Assembly: GCA_910577165.1 (NCBI GenBank)
Contig: CAJTLX010000022.1
Coordinates: 1 to 47,233 of the forward strand
Direction of reading: 5' to 3'
Origin: an uncultured Lachnospiraceae bacterium
GTDB lineage: Bacteria; Bacillota; Clostridia; Lachnospirales; Lachnospiraceae
Length of the DNA stretch: 47,233 nucleotides
Shown in pieces: positions 25,613 through 34,672 of the stretch; positions within the stretch are counted from its first letter, which is position 1; each line of letters begins with the position of its first letter. The notes under the pieces were generated by a model. The model did not search any database. It had not been told where the DNA came from and worked only from the letters and a program-made list of their open reading frames with translations. A program made the translations under genes and the position numbers.

Positions 25613-27046
25613 TTATACAGTAATCTCCGCCGTCATCCCAAGTAAATCCTGATTTTCTTTTAAGATTGGCTGAATAATTTCTGCAATAAATTCTTCGGTC
25701 TGCTCTTTGGCACGCCCGGTATACCTAGCCGGCTCCATCGCCTTTTTCAGATCCTCCACGCTCAAATTAAATGATTTGTCCGCCGCAATCAAGTCGAGCA
25801 GATGGTTTTCCAGTCCGCGCTCCTTGACATCTCGCCCCGCCTCCATTGAGAGCGTGCGGATCTTCTCGTGCAGTTCCTGGCGATCGCCTCCTGCTTTTAC
25901 CGCGTCCATCATAATATTTTCCGTTGCCATAAACGGCAGTTCCGCCATCAGATGTTTTTCAATTACTTTCTCGTAGACCACAAGACCATCCACCACGTTC
26001 AAATATAAATCAAGAATTCCGTCGACCGCAAGGAAAGCTTCCGGCACAGAGAGCCTCTTGTTTGCAGAATCGTCAAGCGTGCGCTCAAACCACTGTGTCG
26101 CCGAGGTGATCGCCGGGTTTAACGCATCCACCATCACATAGCGGGCAAGCGAGGCAATGCGTTCACTGCGCATCGGATTGCGCTTGTAAGCCATCGCGGA
26201 GGAACCAATCTGATTCTTTTCAAATGGCTCTTCCACTTCCTTTAAATGCTGCAACAGACGGATATCGTTGGAAAATTTATGCGCGCTTGCCGCAATGCCA
26301 GCTAAGACATTGATCACTCTGGTATCCACTTTTCTTGAGTAGGTCTGACCGGAAACTGCATAGCAGGAGGCAAATCCCATCTTATCTGCAATCATCTGAT
26401 CGAGGCGTTTCACCTTCTCATGGTCACCCTCGAACAGCTCAAAAAAACTTGCTTGTGTACCCGTCGTTCCCTTAGAGCCAAGCAGCCGCATAGAATCGAT
26501 CAAGTAGCATAGATCGTCGTAGTCCAATTTCAATTCCTGCATCCAAAGACAAGCGCGCTTGCCCACCGTCGTCGGCTGTGCGGGCTGAAAATGCGTAAAT
26601 GCAAGTGTTGGAAGTGCCTTGTATTTCAATGCAAATTTTGCCAGACCATCCATTACATTGATCAGCTTTTTCTTTAACAGTTTCAGCCCTTCAGTCATCA
26701 CAATAATATCCGTATTGTCGCCGACATAGCAGGAAGTCGCACCGAGGTGGATAATTCCCTTCGCCCCCGGACACTGTACCCCATAGGCATACACATGGGA
26801 CATTACATCATGGCGGACAAGCTTTTCGCGCTCCTTTGCCACATCGTAATTGATATCATCCTGATGTGCCCTTAATTCCTCGATCTGCTCTTTCGTCACC
26901 GGAAGTCCAAGCTCATGCTCCGCCTCTGCAAGTGCAACCCAAAGTCTGCGCCAGGTTTTAAATTTCATGTCCGGTGAAAAAATATACTGCATCTCGCGAC
27001 TCGCATAACGTTCCGATAACGGACTTACATATTTATCCTCACTCAT
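25613..27046 (-). CDS. purB: Adenylosuccinate lyase
   Basis: A 477-residue enzyme that removes fumarate from SAICAR and from adenylosuccinate in purine synthesis. It carries the fumarase/lyase signature as GSSAMAYKRNPMRSERI, and HLGATSCYVGDNTD and FQPAQPTTVGKRA at the active site. The length is that of the longer clostridial form. AGGAGG lies 6-7 nt before the ATG. It is downstream of the aldo/keto reductase gene with a 25-nt gap and is followed by a terminator. Confidence 0.95.
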   Translation of the reverse strand: MSEDKYVSPLSERYASREMQYIFSPDMKFKTWRRLWVALAEAEHELGLPVTKEQIEELRAHQDDINYDVAKEREKLVRHDVMSHVYAYGVQCPGAKGIIHLGATSCYVGDNTDIIVMTEGLKLLKKKLINVMDGLAKFALKYKALPTLAFTHFQPAQPTTVGKRACLWMQELKLDYDDLCYLIDSMRLLGSKGTTGTQASFFELFEGDHEKVKRLDQMIADKMGFASCYAVSGQTYSRKVDTRVINVLAGIAASAHKFSNDIRLLQHLKEVEEPFEKNQIGSSAMAYKRNPMRSERIASLARYVMVDALNPAITSATQWFERTLDDSANKRLSVPEAFLAVDGILDLYLNVVDGLVVYEKVIEKHLMAELPFMATENIMMDAVKAGGDRQELHEKIRTLSMEAGRDVKERGLENHLLDLIAADKSFNLSVEDLKKAMEPARYTGRAKEQTEEFIAEIIQPILKENQDLLGMTAEITV

Positions 27047-27071
27047 ATTTATCCTCCTACTGCCACTTAAT

Positions 27072-28199
27072 TTATTTCAATTCTTCTATGCAATGATGTA
27101 CCTGCGCCAGATGATCGCGGATCGGAATTGCCTGCGGACAAACTTTCTCGCACGCGCCACATTTCTTGCACTGGTCAGCGCGGCTCTCCGCCTTCATCTC
27201 ATGGTAATAATTCCACTTCGCACCGCCCGCATTGCCGTACATGGAATAATTGTTCCAGATCGAGAAATTGCGTGGGATATCCACGCCGAACGGACATGGC
27301 ATACAGTAGCGGCAGTTGGTGCAGCCATTTTTTACGCGCGCCTTAACCGCCGCCACAACATCTTTGATCAACTGCTGTTCTTTTTCGGAAAGCGGTTCAA
27401 ATTTGTCAAAGGTGCTTAGATTATCTGCCACCTGTTCCTCAGTGGACATTCCACTTAGTACCACCTTGACATTTGGCAGTGTCCCGACAAAGCGCAGTGC
27501 CCACGAGGCAAGCGATCCCTCTTTTTTCTCTGTCTTAAACATTGCCGTAATATCGTCCGCAAATGTGGTGAGTGATCCGCCCTTAACCGGCTCCATTATC
27601 ACTAACGGCACACCCAGTTTTTCCGTGAGTGCATAGCCCTTTAATCCCGCCTGTACTTCCGTGTCCATATAATTGAGCTGAATCTGGCAAAAATCCCATT
27701 TTCTTGCGGTCAGGATATGTTCAAATGCCTCATAACCATCATGGAAGGAGAAGCCAAAATACTTGATCTTTCCTTCCGCCTTTTTCTTCTCGCCCCACTC
27801 CACAATGCCTAAGCGCACCATATCATCATAACGCCCGCCGTTCATCGCGTGCAGCAAATAAAAATCAATATGATCAGTCTGAAGGCGGTCGAGCTGCTCG
27901 TTAAAGATTCGCTCCGCATCCTCCACGCTGTTTACCAGCCAGACCGGAAGTTTGGTTGCCAGATAAAAGCTGTCGCGCGGGTATTTCTTTAACGCTTTAC
28001 CTACAAATGGCTCACTTTTGCCGCCGTGATACGGATATGCAGTATCAATATAATTTACTCCCGCCGCAATTGCACGATCAAGCATTTTTTCCGCCCGCAC
28101 TTCATCAATTTCCCCCTCCGGCGTAGTCGGAAAACGCATACATCCAAAGCCCAATAGGGAAGTTGAAATTCCAATATTTTCCATTTTACGATATTCCAT
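27072..28199 (-). CDS. Aldo/keto reductase with C-terminal ferredoxin-like 4Fe-4S domain
   Basis: A 375-residue fusion. The first 280 residues are an aldo/keto reductase barrel (GFGCMRFPTTPEGEID, YIDTAYPYHGGKSE with the catalytic Tyr, Lys in FYLATKLPVW, His in DFYLLHAMNG). The C-terminus has two Cys clusters, CTNCRYCMPCPFGV and CKKCGACEKVCP, of bacterial ferredoxin type. Such fusions are common in gut Clostridia, but substrates are rarely known. AGGAGG lies before the ATG at 28199. The upstream gap (28200-28435) is filled by palindromic repeats rather than a recognisable promoter. Confidence 0.9.
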   Translation of the reverse strand: MEYRKMENIGISTSLLGFGCMRFPTTPEGEIDEVRAEKMLDRAIAAGVNYIDTAYPYHGGKSEPFVGKALKKYPRDSFYLATKLPVWLVNSVEDAERIFNEQLDRLQTDHIDFYLLHAMNGGRYDDMVRLGIVEWGEKKKAEGKIKYFGFSFHDGYEAFEHILTARKWDFCQIQLNYMDTEVQAGLKGYALTEKLGVPLVIMEPVKGGSLTTFADDITAMFKTEKKEGSLASWALRFVGTLPNVKVVLSGMSTEEQVADNLSTFDKFEPLSEKEQQLIKDVVAAVKARVKNGCTNCRYCMPCPFGVDIPRNFSIWNNYSMYGNAGGAKWNYYHEMKAESRADQCKKCGACEKVCPQAIPIRDHLAQVHHCIEELK

Positions 28200-28252
28200 A
28201 TATAATACCTCCTATTTTTAGTCTTATTTTCAGTTCCGCATTCGTCCTTCTC

Positions 28253-28429
28253 GCGCACACTGTCCGGGGAGGATTTATTTCCGCAAGCGTCTATAAATCC
28301 TCCCGTGCGCGCTCCGGACTCCTGCTGATTTTAAGTTCCGCAGAATTTTTACACAGTACCCCCTCTTGGAAGGAATTTCTGTTCGCACTGCTTTCAGAAA
28401 TTCCTTCCGGCACTGATTCAAAATTCTGC
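28253..28429. repeat. Dense palindromic element between aldo/keto reductase and phosphatase genes
   Basis: Two adjacent perfect stem-loops. The first is GGGAGGATTTAT (28267-28278) with ATAAATCCTCCC (28293-28304), flanked by GCGCAC and GTGCGC. The second is nested: GCAGAATTTT (28340-28349) with AAAATTCTGC (28420-28429), enclosing GGAAGGAATTTCTG (28368-28381) with CAGAAATTCCTTCC (28395-28408). A minus-strand frame of 67 codons (28291-28494) crosses it and ends in SPERAREDL, which I believe recurs in Lachnospiraceae genomes as part of a dispersed repeat. It could act as a strong RNA structure or terminator. Confidence 0.6.
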
Positions 28430-28435
28430 TGTTTT

Positions 28436-29074
28436 TCAGCGTTTGATTGCTGCGCGCAGCAAGTCAGGATAACCAGTAAGATGCGCGTAGTCATTTACCG
28501 TCTCGACGGTAAACCAGTTTCTCTGCCTATTGTATTCAAGAATTGTCACACTTGTATTTTCCAATGTTTTTGTCAGTGTCAGACGGTATCGTTGCTCCAT
28601 ATGCAGCACCCCTGCAAGAAGAGCGCGTATTGTACCCCCATGTGTTACAATAACCGCATGTTCCCGCCCGCTTTCTGCAACTTTAAGCAAAAACGGATAC
28701 GCCCGTGCAAACACATCCGCACCACACTCACCGCCCGGAAAAGCCAGATCTGCTAAAAGTGCCCTGCGCTGCTCCATAAATGCCCCGTAGCGCGTATCAA
28801 TCTCACGGTCGGAAAGACCAGTCAACTCACCGAACTCAATTTCATTTACTGCAGCGTCGCCGAGTTGTGGTTCCATCCCCAGTGTCTTACCAAGAATTTC
28901 TGCTGTCTGCACCGCACGCAAGAGCGCGCTTGAGTAGATGGTATCTATAAAATTCCATGTTTTCATACGGGCGGCCAAAAGTTCTGCCTGTCGCACCCCC
29001 TCCGGTGCCAATTCTACATTTACATTGCAAAGCGGACTACACTGCCTTGCGTGCCGAACCAAGTATATCCTCAT
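28436..29074 (-). CDS. Histidine phosphatase family protein (phosphoglycerate-mutase-like)
   Basis: A 212-residue enzyme. The N-terminal catalytic motif is LVRHARQ, with Ala in place of the common Gly of RHG. Further marks are IYSSALLRAVQTAEIL (second Arg), EIEFGELTGLSDREID with the acid Glu, and VIVTHGGTIRALL (second His). It is probably a phosphomonoesterase of small metabolites; no neighbour points to a substrate. AAGAGG is 6 nt before the ATG, and a promoter lies upstream. Confidence 0.85.
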   Translation of the reverse strand: MRIYLVRHARQCSPLCNVNVELAPEGVRQAELLAARMKTWNFIDTIYSSALLRAVQTAEILGKTLGMEPQLGDAAVNEIEFGELTGLSDREIDTRYGAFMEQRRALLADLAFPGGECGADVFARAYPFLLKVAESGREHAVIVTHGGTIRALLAGVLHMEQRYRLTLTKTLENTSVTILEYNRQRNWFTVETVNDYAHLTGYPDLLRAAIKR

Positions 29075-29178
29075 TTTTTACCTCTTATTTTTTGTGCATT
29101 CTCCAAAAGATTTGCCAACCCCTTTTTCTATCTGTGCGGTGACTGCCGGACGGGAAAAAAGGTTAATAATTCTTCTCT

Positions 29179-29207
29179 ATCATACCATATCCCCCATAGC
29201 TTGGCAA
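29179..29207 (-). promoter_or_regulatory. Promoter of the histidine phosphatase gene
   Basis: TTGCCA, a 17-bp spacer and TATGAT on the minus strand. Confidence 0.65.
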
Positions 29208-29259
29208 TCACTAAATCGGAATTCCAGGGAAAAAGAAAAAAGATAAGATTTCTAATCTA

Positions 29260-29288
29260 TTGACTTATAAATCTATTCATTATAAAAT
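29260..29288 (+). promoter_or_regulatory. Promoter of the CPCC-family gene
   Basis: TTGACT, a 17-bp spacer and TAAAAT, 36 bp before the start codon. Confidence 0.7.
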
Positions 29289-29324
29289 TACCCCAATAAA
29301 GTTAAGAAGATTGGAGTGGATAAA

Positions 29325-29618
29325 ATGGAAAACTATCGTTGTCCATGCTGTGGATACAAAACACTGGAAAGCAGAGGGGAATTTGATATCTGCCCAGTTT
29401 GTTTCTGGGAGGATGATACCTACTTTAATTTTGATGCAGATCCGATTGTGGGACTGTATTATAATCAGGAACCGACAGCGGAAGAATTACTTGATATCCC
29501 ATCGGGGGCAAACCATGGTCTGACCCTGCGTGATGCACAAAAAAACTACCGTCTGTTTGGCGCGTGTATAAAAGAAATGCTCCCCCACGTAAGAAAACCG
29601 AAAGAGAGCGAAATATAG
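29325..29618 (+). CDS. CPCC-family cysteine-rich protein
   Basis: A 97-residue protein opening with YRCPCCGYKTLESRGEFDIC and PVCFWEDD: two C-x2-C pairs that make a zinc-ribbon-like site, followed by a helical tail with YNQEPTAEE and GANHGLTLRDAQKNY. This is the CPCC family of unknown function, common in Firmicutes. The ATG at 29325 is chosen because GGAG lies 8 nt upstream. It is a monocistronic unit with its own promoter and terminator. Confidence 0.85.
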   Translation: MENYRCPCCGYKTLESRGEFDICPVCFWEDDTYFNFDADPIVGLYYNQEPTAEELLDIPSGANHGLTLRDAQKNYRLFGACIKEMLPHVRKPKESEI

Positions 29619-29624
29619 CGCGCC

Positions 29625-29667
29625 AAAAGAAATCCCGGAAGGCAGTTTCCTTCCAGGATTTCTTTTG
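29625..29667. terminator. Bidirectional Rho-independent terminator
   Basis: AAAAGAAATCC-cGGAAGG and CCTTCCa-GGATTTCTTTT form a long hairpin with A and T runs between the convergent CPCC gene and rhamnosidase remnant. Confidence 0.85.
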
Positions 29668-29690
29668 TATGGGGAGGTAAAAATTAGTTG

Positions 29691-31391
29691 TTAGCGCAAG
29701 CATCCCGTGTGAGGAATAATAAATTCATACTCTCCGGCAATAAGTTCTTTTTCTTCCTCCCCCGGCAGCACAAGGCGTGCATGGCAGCCAAATGGAACGC
29801 TGCAGCGATAGCGCACCCTATAGCAGGATATTTCCTCCCCGTGCACAGTATCTTCCATCGCTGTCCTATCCCCCTGTACTTCCAAAATTTCCCAGTCAAC
29901 TTTCCATTCCCCCGCTGCCGACAGATACGTAAATGCTACTGCCTTTAACTCCCGACAAAAATGTGGCACAAGCACCGCTGTCCGGAAACCCGGCGTATCG
30001 GCGGATAGTCCAGCTACATCCCTGCACAGCCATTCTGCGACAGAACCGTAAGCATAATGGTTTAAACTGTTCATCCCCGTATCCGAGATCGATCCATCGG
30101 CAAGCAGGCTGTTCCAGCGTTCCCAGATTGTGGTCGCCCCCAGTTTTACCTCGTAGAGCCAGCCCGGATAATCCTCATTCAGTAAAAGTCCAAATGCGAT
30201 ATCCTCCCGCCCGATTTTTGTCAGTGTCGGACAAAGCATTGGCGTGCCGACAAATCCGGTTTTGAGCCTCCGTCCGTCCTCCTCCATACGTCTTATCAGA
30301 GATTCTTCCACCCGCTTTTGATCTGGCGAAAGCTTCAGTGCTGCTGCCAGTACAAGCCCCGTCTGTGTCGGCACGGCACATCGCCCGGATACCGTGAAAT
30401 ATTCCTTGCGGATTTCTTCAAGTATGCATTTCGCAAGTTCTCCATATTGTTTTTTGTCTTCCTCTTTTCCTAAAACCCCCGCCGCTTTTTCTAACAGCAA
30501 CACGCTGCGGTAATACATCGCATCGGCAACATAACCCACGTCCGTTCCGCCGTGCATTTCCCCCGGACTTGCCGCGTCGAGAGCCAGCCAATCCCCAAAA
30601 TGGAAATGTCTGCGCCAGCCGTGATTTTCGCTGTCCACCTGCCTGATAAACTCCACCCATCCGCGCATACTTTCATATTGATCTTCTAAAATTGAAAGGT
30701 CGCCAGAAAATTCATAGCATACCCACGGGATTACGCACGCCGCATCCCCCCAGGCTGCCGAGGAACCCCAGTGATCTCCAAAACCCGTGCCAAAGGACGG
30801 AACAACATTTGGTACCTCGCCCCCATGCCCTTTTTGCTCTTGCGCCATATCGTGAAGATATTTTGTGTAGAAGGCATAGCAATCTCTAAGATAACTCGCA
30901 GTCGGTGCAAATACTTGCGCGTCACCTGTCCACCCCATCCGCTCATCCCGCTGTGGGCAGTCCGTAGGCACATCGAGGAAATTCCCCTTCTGTCCCCACT
31001 CCACATTGGCAATCAGGCGGTTGAGCAGAGCATTTCCTGTTACAAGTGTGCCAAGCTTTGGCAAGTCGGAATACAAGACAAGTGCGGTAAAATCCTTTGG
31101 TCTTATCTTCTCTACTCCCTCCACCTTCACATAGCGATAGCCGTAGAATGTGAATTTTGGCGAGAGCATGACCGGCTTTCCCGCGGACTTATAAATATAT
31201 TCTGCCTTCGCGCTGCGCAGATTGTCCCGGTAAAAATTCCCGTTTTGTAAAACTTCTCCAAATAATTGATAAAATTTTTCCCTGTTTCCTAACAAAGTAG
31301 GCAAAAATAATTTTAATCGCAACCAACCAGAGACTGTATGAGGAAAAACAAAAAAATGGACAGGCATGAAAAAGTTTCCATACCTGTCCAT
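29691..31391 (-). pseudogene. Alpha-L-rhamnosidase (GH78), 5'-truncated
   Basis: The frame of 566 codons encodes the catalytic (alpha/alpha)6 barrel and C-terminal beta domain of a GH78 rhamnosidase: PTDCPQRDERMGWTGDAQVF with the acidic active-site residues, and WLYEVKLGATTIWERWNSL. Homology begins at about residue 44 (FGEVLQNGNFYRDNLRSA). Family members carry some 300 further residues of beta domains before this point. The first 43 codons are junk-like and their 5' end lies in the htpG terminator hairpin. No promoter or ribosome site is seen. A deletion that fused the gene body to the htpG terminator explains this. Confidence 0.75.
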
Positions 31392-31397
31392 TTTTTT
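31351..31397 (-). terminator. Terminator of htpG
   Basis: AAAAAATGGACAGG pairs with CCTGTCCATTTTTT around a 14-base loop, 22 bp after the htpG stop. Confidence 0.85.
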
Positions 31398-31418
31398 AAA
31401 CTGCCATTCTATCCCCCG

Positions 31419-33536
31419 CTATTTTGCCAACAGCATCATAATCTCATTGCTTCTCTCAATAAATTTTGTCATGGCCTCCGGCGCGAGTGGTTTGTGGCTG
31501 ATCAGTGCCAGATCGTAAAGTTGCTCACAGAACATCGGGGTATGCTCATCCTCTTTATGTGCAAATACATACTGTACCAGCGAATTATTTGCATTTAAGA
31601 CCAGTGTTTCCTCACTGCTAAACATACTCTGATCCATACCGTACATATTGTACATCTTCATCATATCCTGCATTCTGCGGCTTTCCTCCGAGAGTGTTAC
31701 CATCGCGGAAACTTTTGCGTCTTTTAATTTCTCAACTTTGACTTCGAGTTTCTCCTTCCCAAGTACTTTGCGAAACAATTCAGTTAAATCATCTGTTTCC
31801 TTTTTCAATTCCTCCGCGTCCTCTGTGCTGACCTCCTCTTTAAATGTATCCGTCAAATCAGCATCGATGCGCTGGAAACGAATCTTATTATTTGCCTGCT
31901 CAAGCTGAGAAATAAATGGCTGGTCGATCGTATGGGTAAGGATCACCGCGTCAATTCCCTGCTCCTTGAACATACGAACATATTGGCTCTGCTGCTGCTC
32001 GTCTGTCACATAGTAGATAATCTCTTTTTTGGGCTCTTTCTCCGAGGTATCCTCATTGTCCTCCTTCTTTTCTTCCGCTTCTTCTGTTTTTACCTCCTCT
32101 GTATCTTTCTGCGCAGTCTCCGTATCCGCCGCATTCTCATTCTTTGTATCCGCTGTATCGGAAGCCTGCGCACTCTCCTTCCTTGCTGCCGAAAGATACT
32201 CCTCCACCGTGATATATTTCTTATCCAGATTCTTATAGATAATATAATCCTTCATCTTGTCGCGGAATTTCTCATCTTTCAGGCAGCCAAATTTAATAAA
32301 TGGACTGATATCATCCCAGTACTTTTCATAGTTCTCGCGATCCACCTTGTACATACCGGAGAGTTTGTCCGCAATTTTCTTTGTGATATAATCCGAAATT
32401 TTCTTGACAAAACCATCATTTTGCAGCGCGCTCCGGGATACATTTAACGGCAGATCCGGGCAGTCGATCACACCCTTTAACAGCATCATAAATTCCGGGA
32501 TCACTTCCTTGATATTGTCCGCGATAAATACCTGATTATTGTAGAGTTTGATTGTTCCTTCAATGCTGTCGTACTCGGTATTGATCTTTGGGAAATAAAG
32601 GATACCCTTCAAGTTAAATGGGTAATCCATATTTAAATGAATCCAGAACAAAGGCTCTTTGTAGTCATGGAAGACATTGCGGTAAAACTCCTTGTACTGC
32701 TCCTCAGTGCAGTCGTTTGGATGTTTTGTCCAGAGCGGGGTAGTATCATTTAACGGCTTTGGCCCTTTCTTTTCCTTCTCAACTTCCTGTGCCTTTCCGT
32801 CCTCGGAAACCTCCGCATCAATAATCTCCTCACCCTCTGCGGACTCGATATCTGTAGTCTTTACTTCCTCTTCTTTCTCGTCCTCCGGTTTCTCCTCCAC
32901 CGTTTCATTGCGAAAATAGATCGGAACTGGCATAAACGAGCAATATTTTTCAATTACTTCCTTCGCACGGTACTCATTTGAGAATTCATAGCTATCCTCA
33001 TTTAAATAAAGTGTGATCTGGGTTCCACGCTCTGTATAGTCGCCCTCTCCCATCACAAAATCCACACCTTCCTCAGACTCCCAGTGTACTGGCTTCGCGC
33101 CCGTCTGCCAGGAGAGGGAATCGATCGTGACTTTGTGCGCTACCATAAAGGCGGAATAAAACCCAAGCCCGAAATGCCCGATAATCTGATCTTCATTGGT
33201 CTTGTCCTTATATTTTTCAAGGAAGGCCGCCGCACCGGAAAATGCAATCTGGTTAATATACTCTTTCACCTCGTCCGCCGTCATCCCAATTCCGTTATCG
33301 ATCACCTTGATCGTCTTCTCCTCCGGGTTGACTAAAATGCGGATGCAGAGTTCCTCACCCTCCGGAATACTGTACTCACTCATCAATTCCAGCTTTTTTA
33401 ATTTTGTCACTGCGTCGCAGCCGTTGGAAATCAACTCACGGTAAAAAATATCATGGTCGGAATACAGCCACTTTTTAATGATCGGGAAAATATTTTCTGA
33501 GTTAATTGACAAACTGCCATGCTCTGTGTTGCTCAT
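31419..33536 (-). CDS. htpG: Molecular chaperone HtpG (Hsp90)
   Basis: A 705-residue cytosolic ATP-dependent chaperone, longer than the usual 620-640. The N-terminal ATPase has ELISNGCDAVTKLK, IDNGIGMTADEV and GHFGLGFYSAFMV. A charged linker of about 48 residues (211-258, Glu/Lys-rich) joins it to the middle domain, and a second acidic insert of about 53 residues (452-504) interrupts the middle domain. The rest follows bacterial HtpG (NVSRSALQND). It has a consensus promoter and a perfect CIRCE box upstream, so heat-shock control by HrcA is likely. A strong terminator follows. Confidence 0.95.
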   Translation of the reverse strand: MSNTEHGSLSINSENIFPIIKKWLYSDHDIFYRELISNGCDAVTKLKKLELMSEYSIPEGEELCIRILVNPEEKTIKVIDNGIGMTADEVKEYINQIAFSGAAAFLEKYKDKTNEDQIIGHFGLGFYSAFMVAHKVTIDSLSWQTGAKPVHWESEEGVDFVMGEGDYTERGTQITLYLNEDSYEFSNEYRAKEVIEKYCSFMPVPIYFRNETVEEKPEDEKEEEVKTTDIESAEGEEIIDAEVSEDGKAQEVEKEKKGPKPLNDTTPLWTKHPNDCTEEQYKEFYRNVFHDYKEPLFWIHLNMDYPFNLKGILYFPKINTEYDSIEGTIKLYNNQVFIADNIKEVIPEFMMLLKGVIDCPDLPLNVSRSALQNDGFVKKISDYITKKIADKLSGMYKVDRENYEKYWDDISPFIKFGCLKDEKFRDKMKDYIIYKNLDKKYITVEEYLSAARKESAQASDTADTKNENAADTETAQKDTEEVKTEEAEEKKEDNEDTSEKEPKKEIIYYVTDEQQQSQYVRMFKEQGIDAVILTHTIDQPFISQLEQANNKIRFQRIDADLTDTFKEEVSTEDAEELKKETDDLTELFRKVLGKEKLEVKVEKLKDAKVSAMVTLSEESRRMQDMMKMYNMYGMDQSMFSSEETLVLNANNSLVQYVFAHKEDEHTPMFCEQLYDLALISHKPLAPEAMTKFIERSNEIMMLLAK

Positions 33537-33609
33537 GAAAAAATCACTCCTTTTTTATAATTTCAGGCATCACGCCCATTTTGATAAAACCATTTTCTGC
33601 GATAGGAAT

Positions 33610-33638
33610 ACTATACTACGATAAAATTCAAATGTCAA
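33610..33638 (-). promoter_or_regulatory. Promoter of htpG
   Basis: TTGACA, a 17-bp spacer and TATAGT on the minus strand, about 75 bp before the start. Confidence 0.8.
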
Positions 33639-33645
33639 CAGAAAA

Positions 33646-33672
33646 TTAGCACTCAACATGGTTGAGTGCTAA
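33646..33672. promoter_or_regulatory. CIRCE operator (HrcA binding site)
   Basis: TTAGCACTC-N9-GAGTGCTAA, a perfect match to the CIRCE consensus. It lies 7 bp upstream of the -35 box of htpG, not between promoter and gene as is usual. Confidence 0.92.
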
Positions 33673-33718
33673 TAATTTAGATTTTTTTTATAATTTAAAC
33701 TTTTAGCCCGTTTCGTTT

Positions 33719-34216
33719 TTATACCTCGTCAAATACAATCCCCTGCTCCTGCAAAAATTTTCTCACCCACAAGTCAAATTCCCGCTCAAACATCTTGTCC
33801 ATCACAAAGCTGCAAAATCCTACCCCGGTGACAAGCGTAAGTTCTCCCGCCTGAAATTTAAGATTTAAATAGGCTCCCGCAATCTCTTTTCTCTCAAGCC
33901 TTGCTCCCGACGCTTTGAGTATTTCCTCCACCTTTTTTCCCGGAAGCTGAAGTACCAGGGTAAAAAGTAACGGGGTCTTTGCCCCCCGAATCATTGCAAA
34001 AACAAGGGATTTTAATTCTCCCCAAAGCAGAAAATCCGGCTCTGAAAGCGCGTTTAATTCCTCCTCCGTATAAAAATCATGGCTGCGATGCCCGTTGAAC
34101 TGAAAGCCCGCCGCCATCTGCACCTGTCCCTCCCGCACGGCAAAATGATCAAACTCCTCCTTCTGGAACAGCCTTGCCATAAAATTTTTCACTTCTCTGA
34201 TTTGAAATGCTACCAT
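33719..34216 (-). CDS. DUF5721-like protein
   Basis: A 165-residue soluble protein with no signal or membrane segment. Marks are VAFQIREVKNFMARLF, FYTEEELNAL, KSLVFAMIRGAKTPL and a C-terminal KFLQEQGIVFDEV. I recognise it as the DUF5721 type restricted to Lachnospiraceae-like bacteria; its function is unknown. GGAGGG lies 5-6 nt before the ATG. A weak promoter (TTGATA-17-TATGTA) may lie about 35 bp upstream. Confidence 0.6.
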   Translation of the reverse strand: MVAFQIREVKNFMARLFQKEEFDHFAVREGQVQMAAGFQFNGHRSHDFYTEEELNALSEPDFLLWGELKSLVFAMIRGAKTPLLFTLVLQLPGKKVEEILKASGARLERKEIAGAYLNLKFQAGELTLVTGVGFCSFVMDKMFEREFDLWVRKFLQEQGIVFDEV

Positions 34217-34339
34217 ATTCCCTCCGATTTTACATATTTTACAATTTTCTCTCTATCAAATTTCCGGCTCTTGTAAATATTTCCGCCCGACAACAAAATG
34301 AATAATCTCCGAAAAAAGCGCGATAATAATTCTCACAAT

Positions 34340-34357
34340 GAAATCCGGCCGGATTTC
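34340..34357. promoter_or_regulatory. Perfect 18-bp palindrome upstream of the Cys-rich gene
   Basis: GAAATCCGGCCGGATTTC is fully self-complementary and lies 60 bp before the start of the Cys-rich protein. It is a candidate repressor site for the divergent pair. No strong promoter is evident next to it. Confidence 0.4.
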
Positions 34358-34416
34358 TTGTTCTTATAAATGTAGGCGTTACCGCAAACATTATTTTTCC
34401 GAAAGGAGCGATTCCT

Positions 34417-34623
34417 ATGAGAGCAAATGAAACGACGTATGAAAAGGTAGCAGAAAACTGCAGTGCTTACGAGCCAAAGAAAGATGTAGAGAGAACGACC
34501 AACAGCACCTGTGAGTCGTGCTGCTGCAATGTTTCTTGCACCACCTGCAAACATTTCGCCGAGGACGAACATTGTGTTCTTGACCTTTATGACCAGATAG
34601 TAAAAGATCATCATTTTGAGTAA
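34417..34623 (+). CDS. Small cysteine-rich protein (68 aa)
   Basis: A 68-residue acidic protein with seven to eight Cys, most in the cluster CESCCCNVSCTTCKHF followed by EDEHCVLD. The spacing suggests a zinc or iron-sulfur site. No signal peptide is present. AAAGGAG lies 8 nt before the ATG and a terminator follows. Function unknown; similar small proteins occur in related genomes as far as I recall. Confidence 0.7.
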   Translation: MRANETTYEKVAENCSAYEPKKDVERTTNSTCESCCCNVSCTTCKHFAEDEHCVLDLYDQIVKDHHFE

Positions 34624-34672
34624 AAGGTAAAAGGCGAAAAAAAGTCGATGGGGCTGCCGCACCAAGTCAAAG

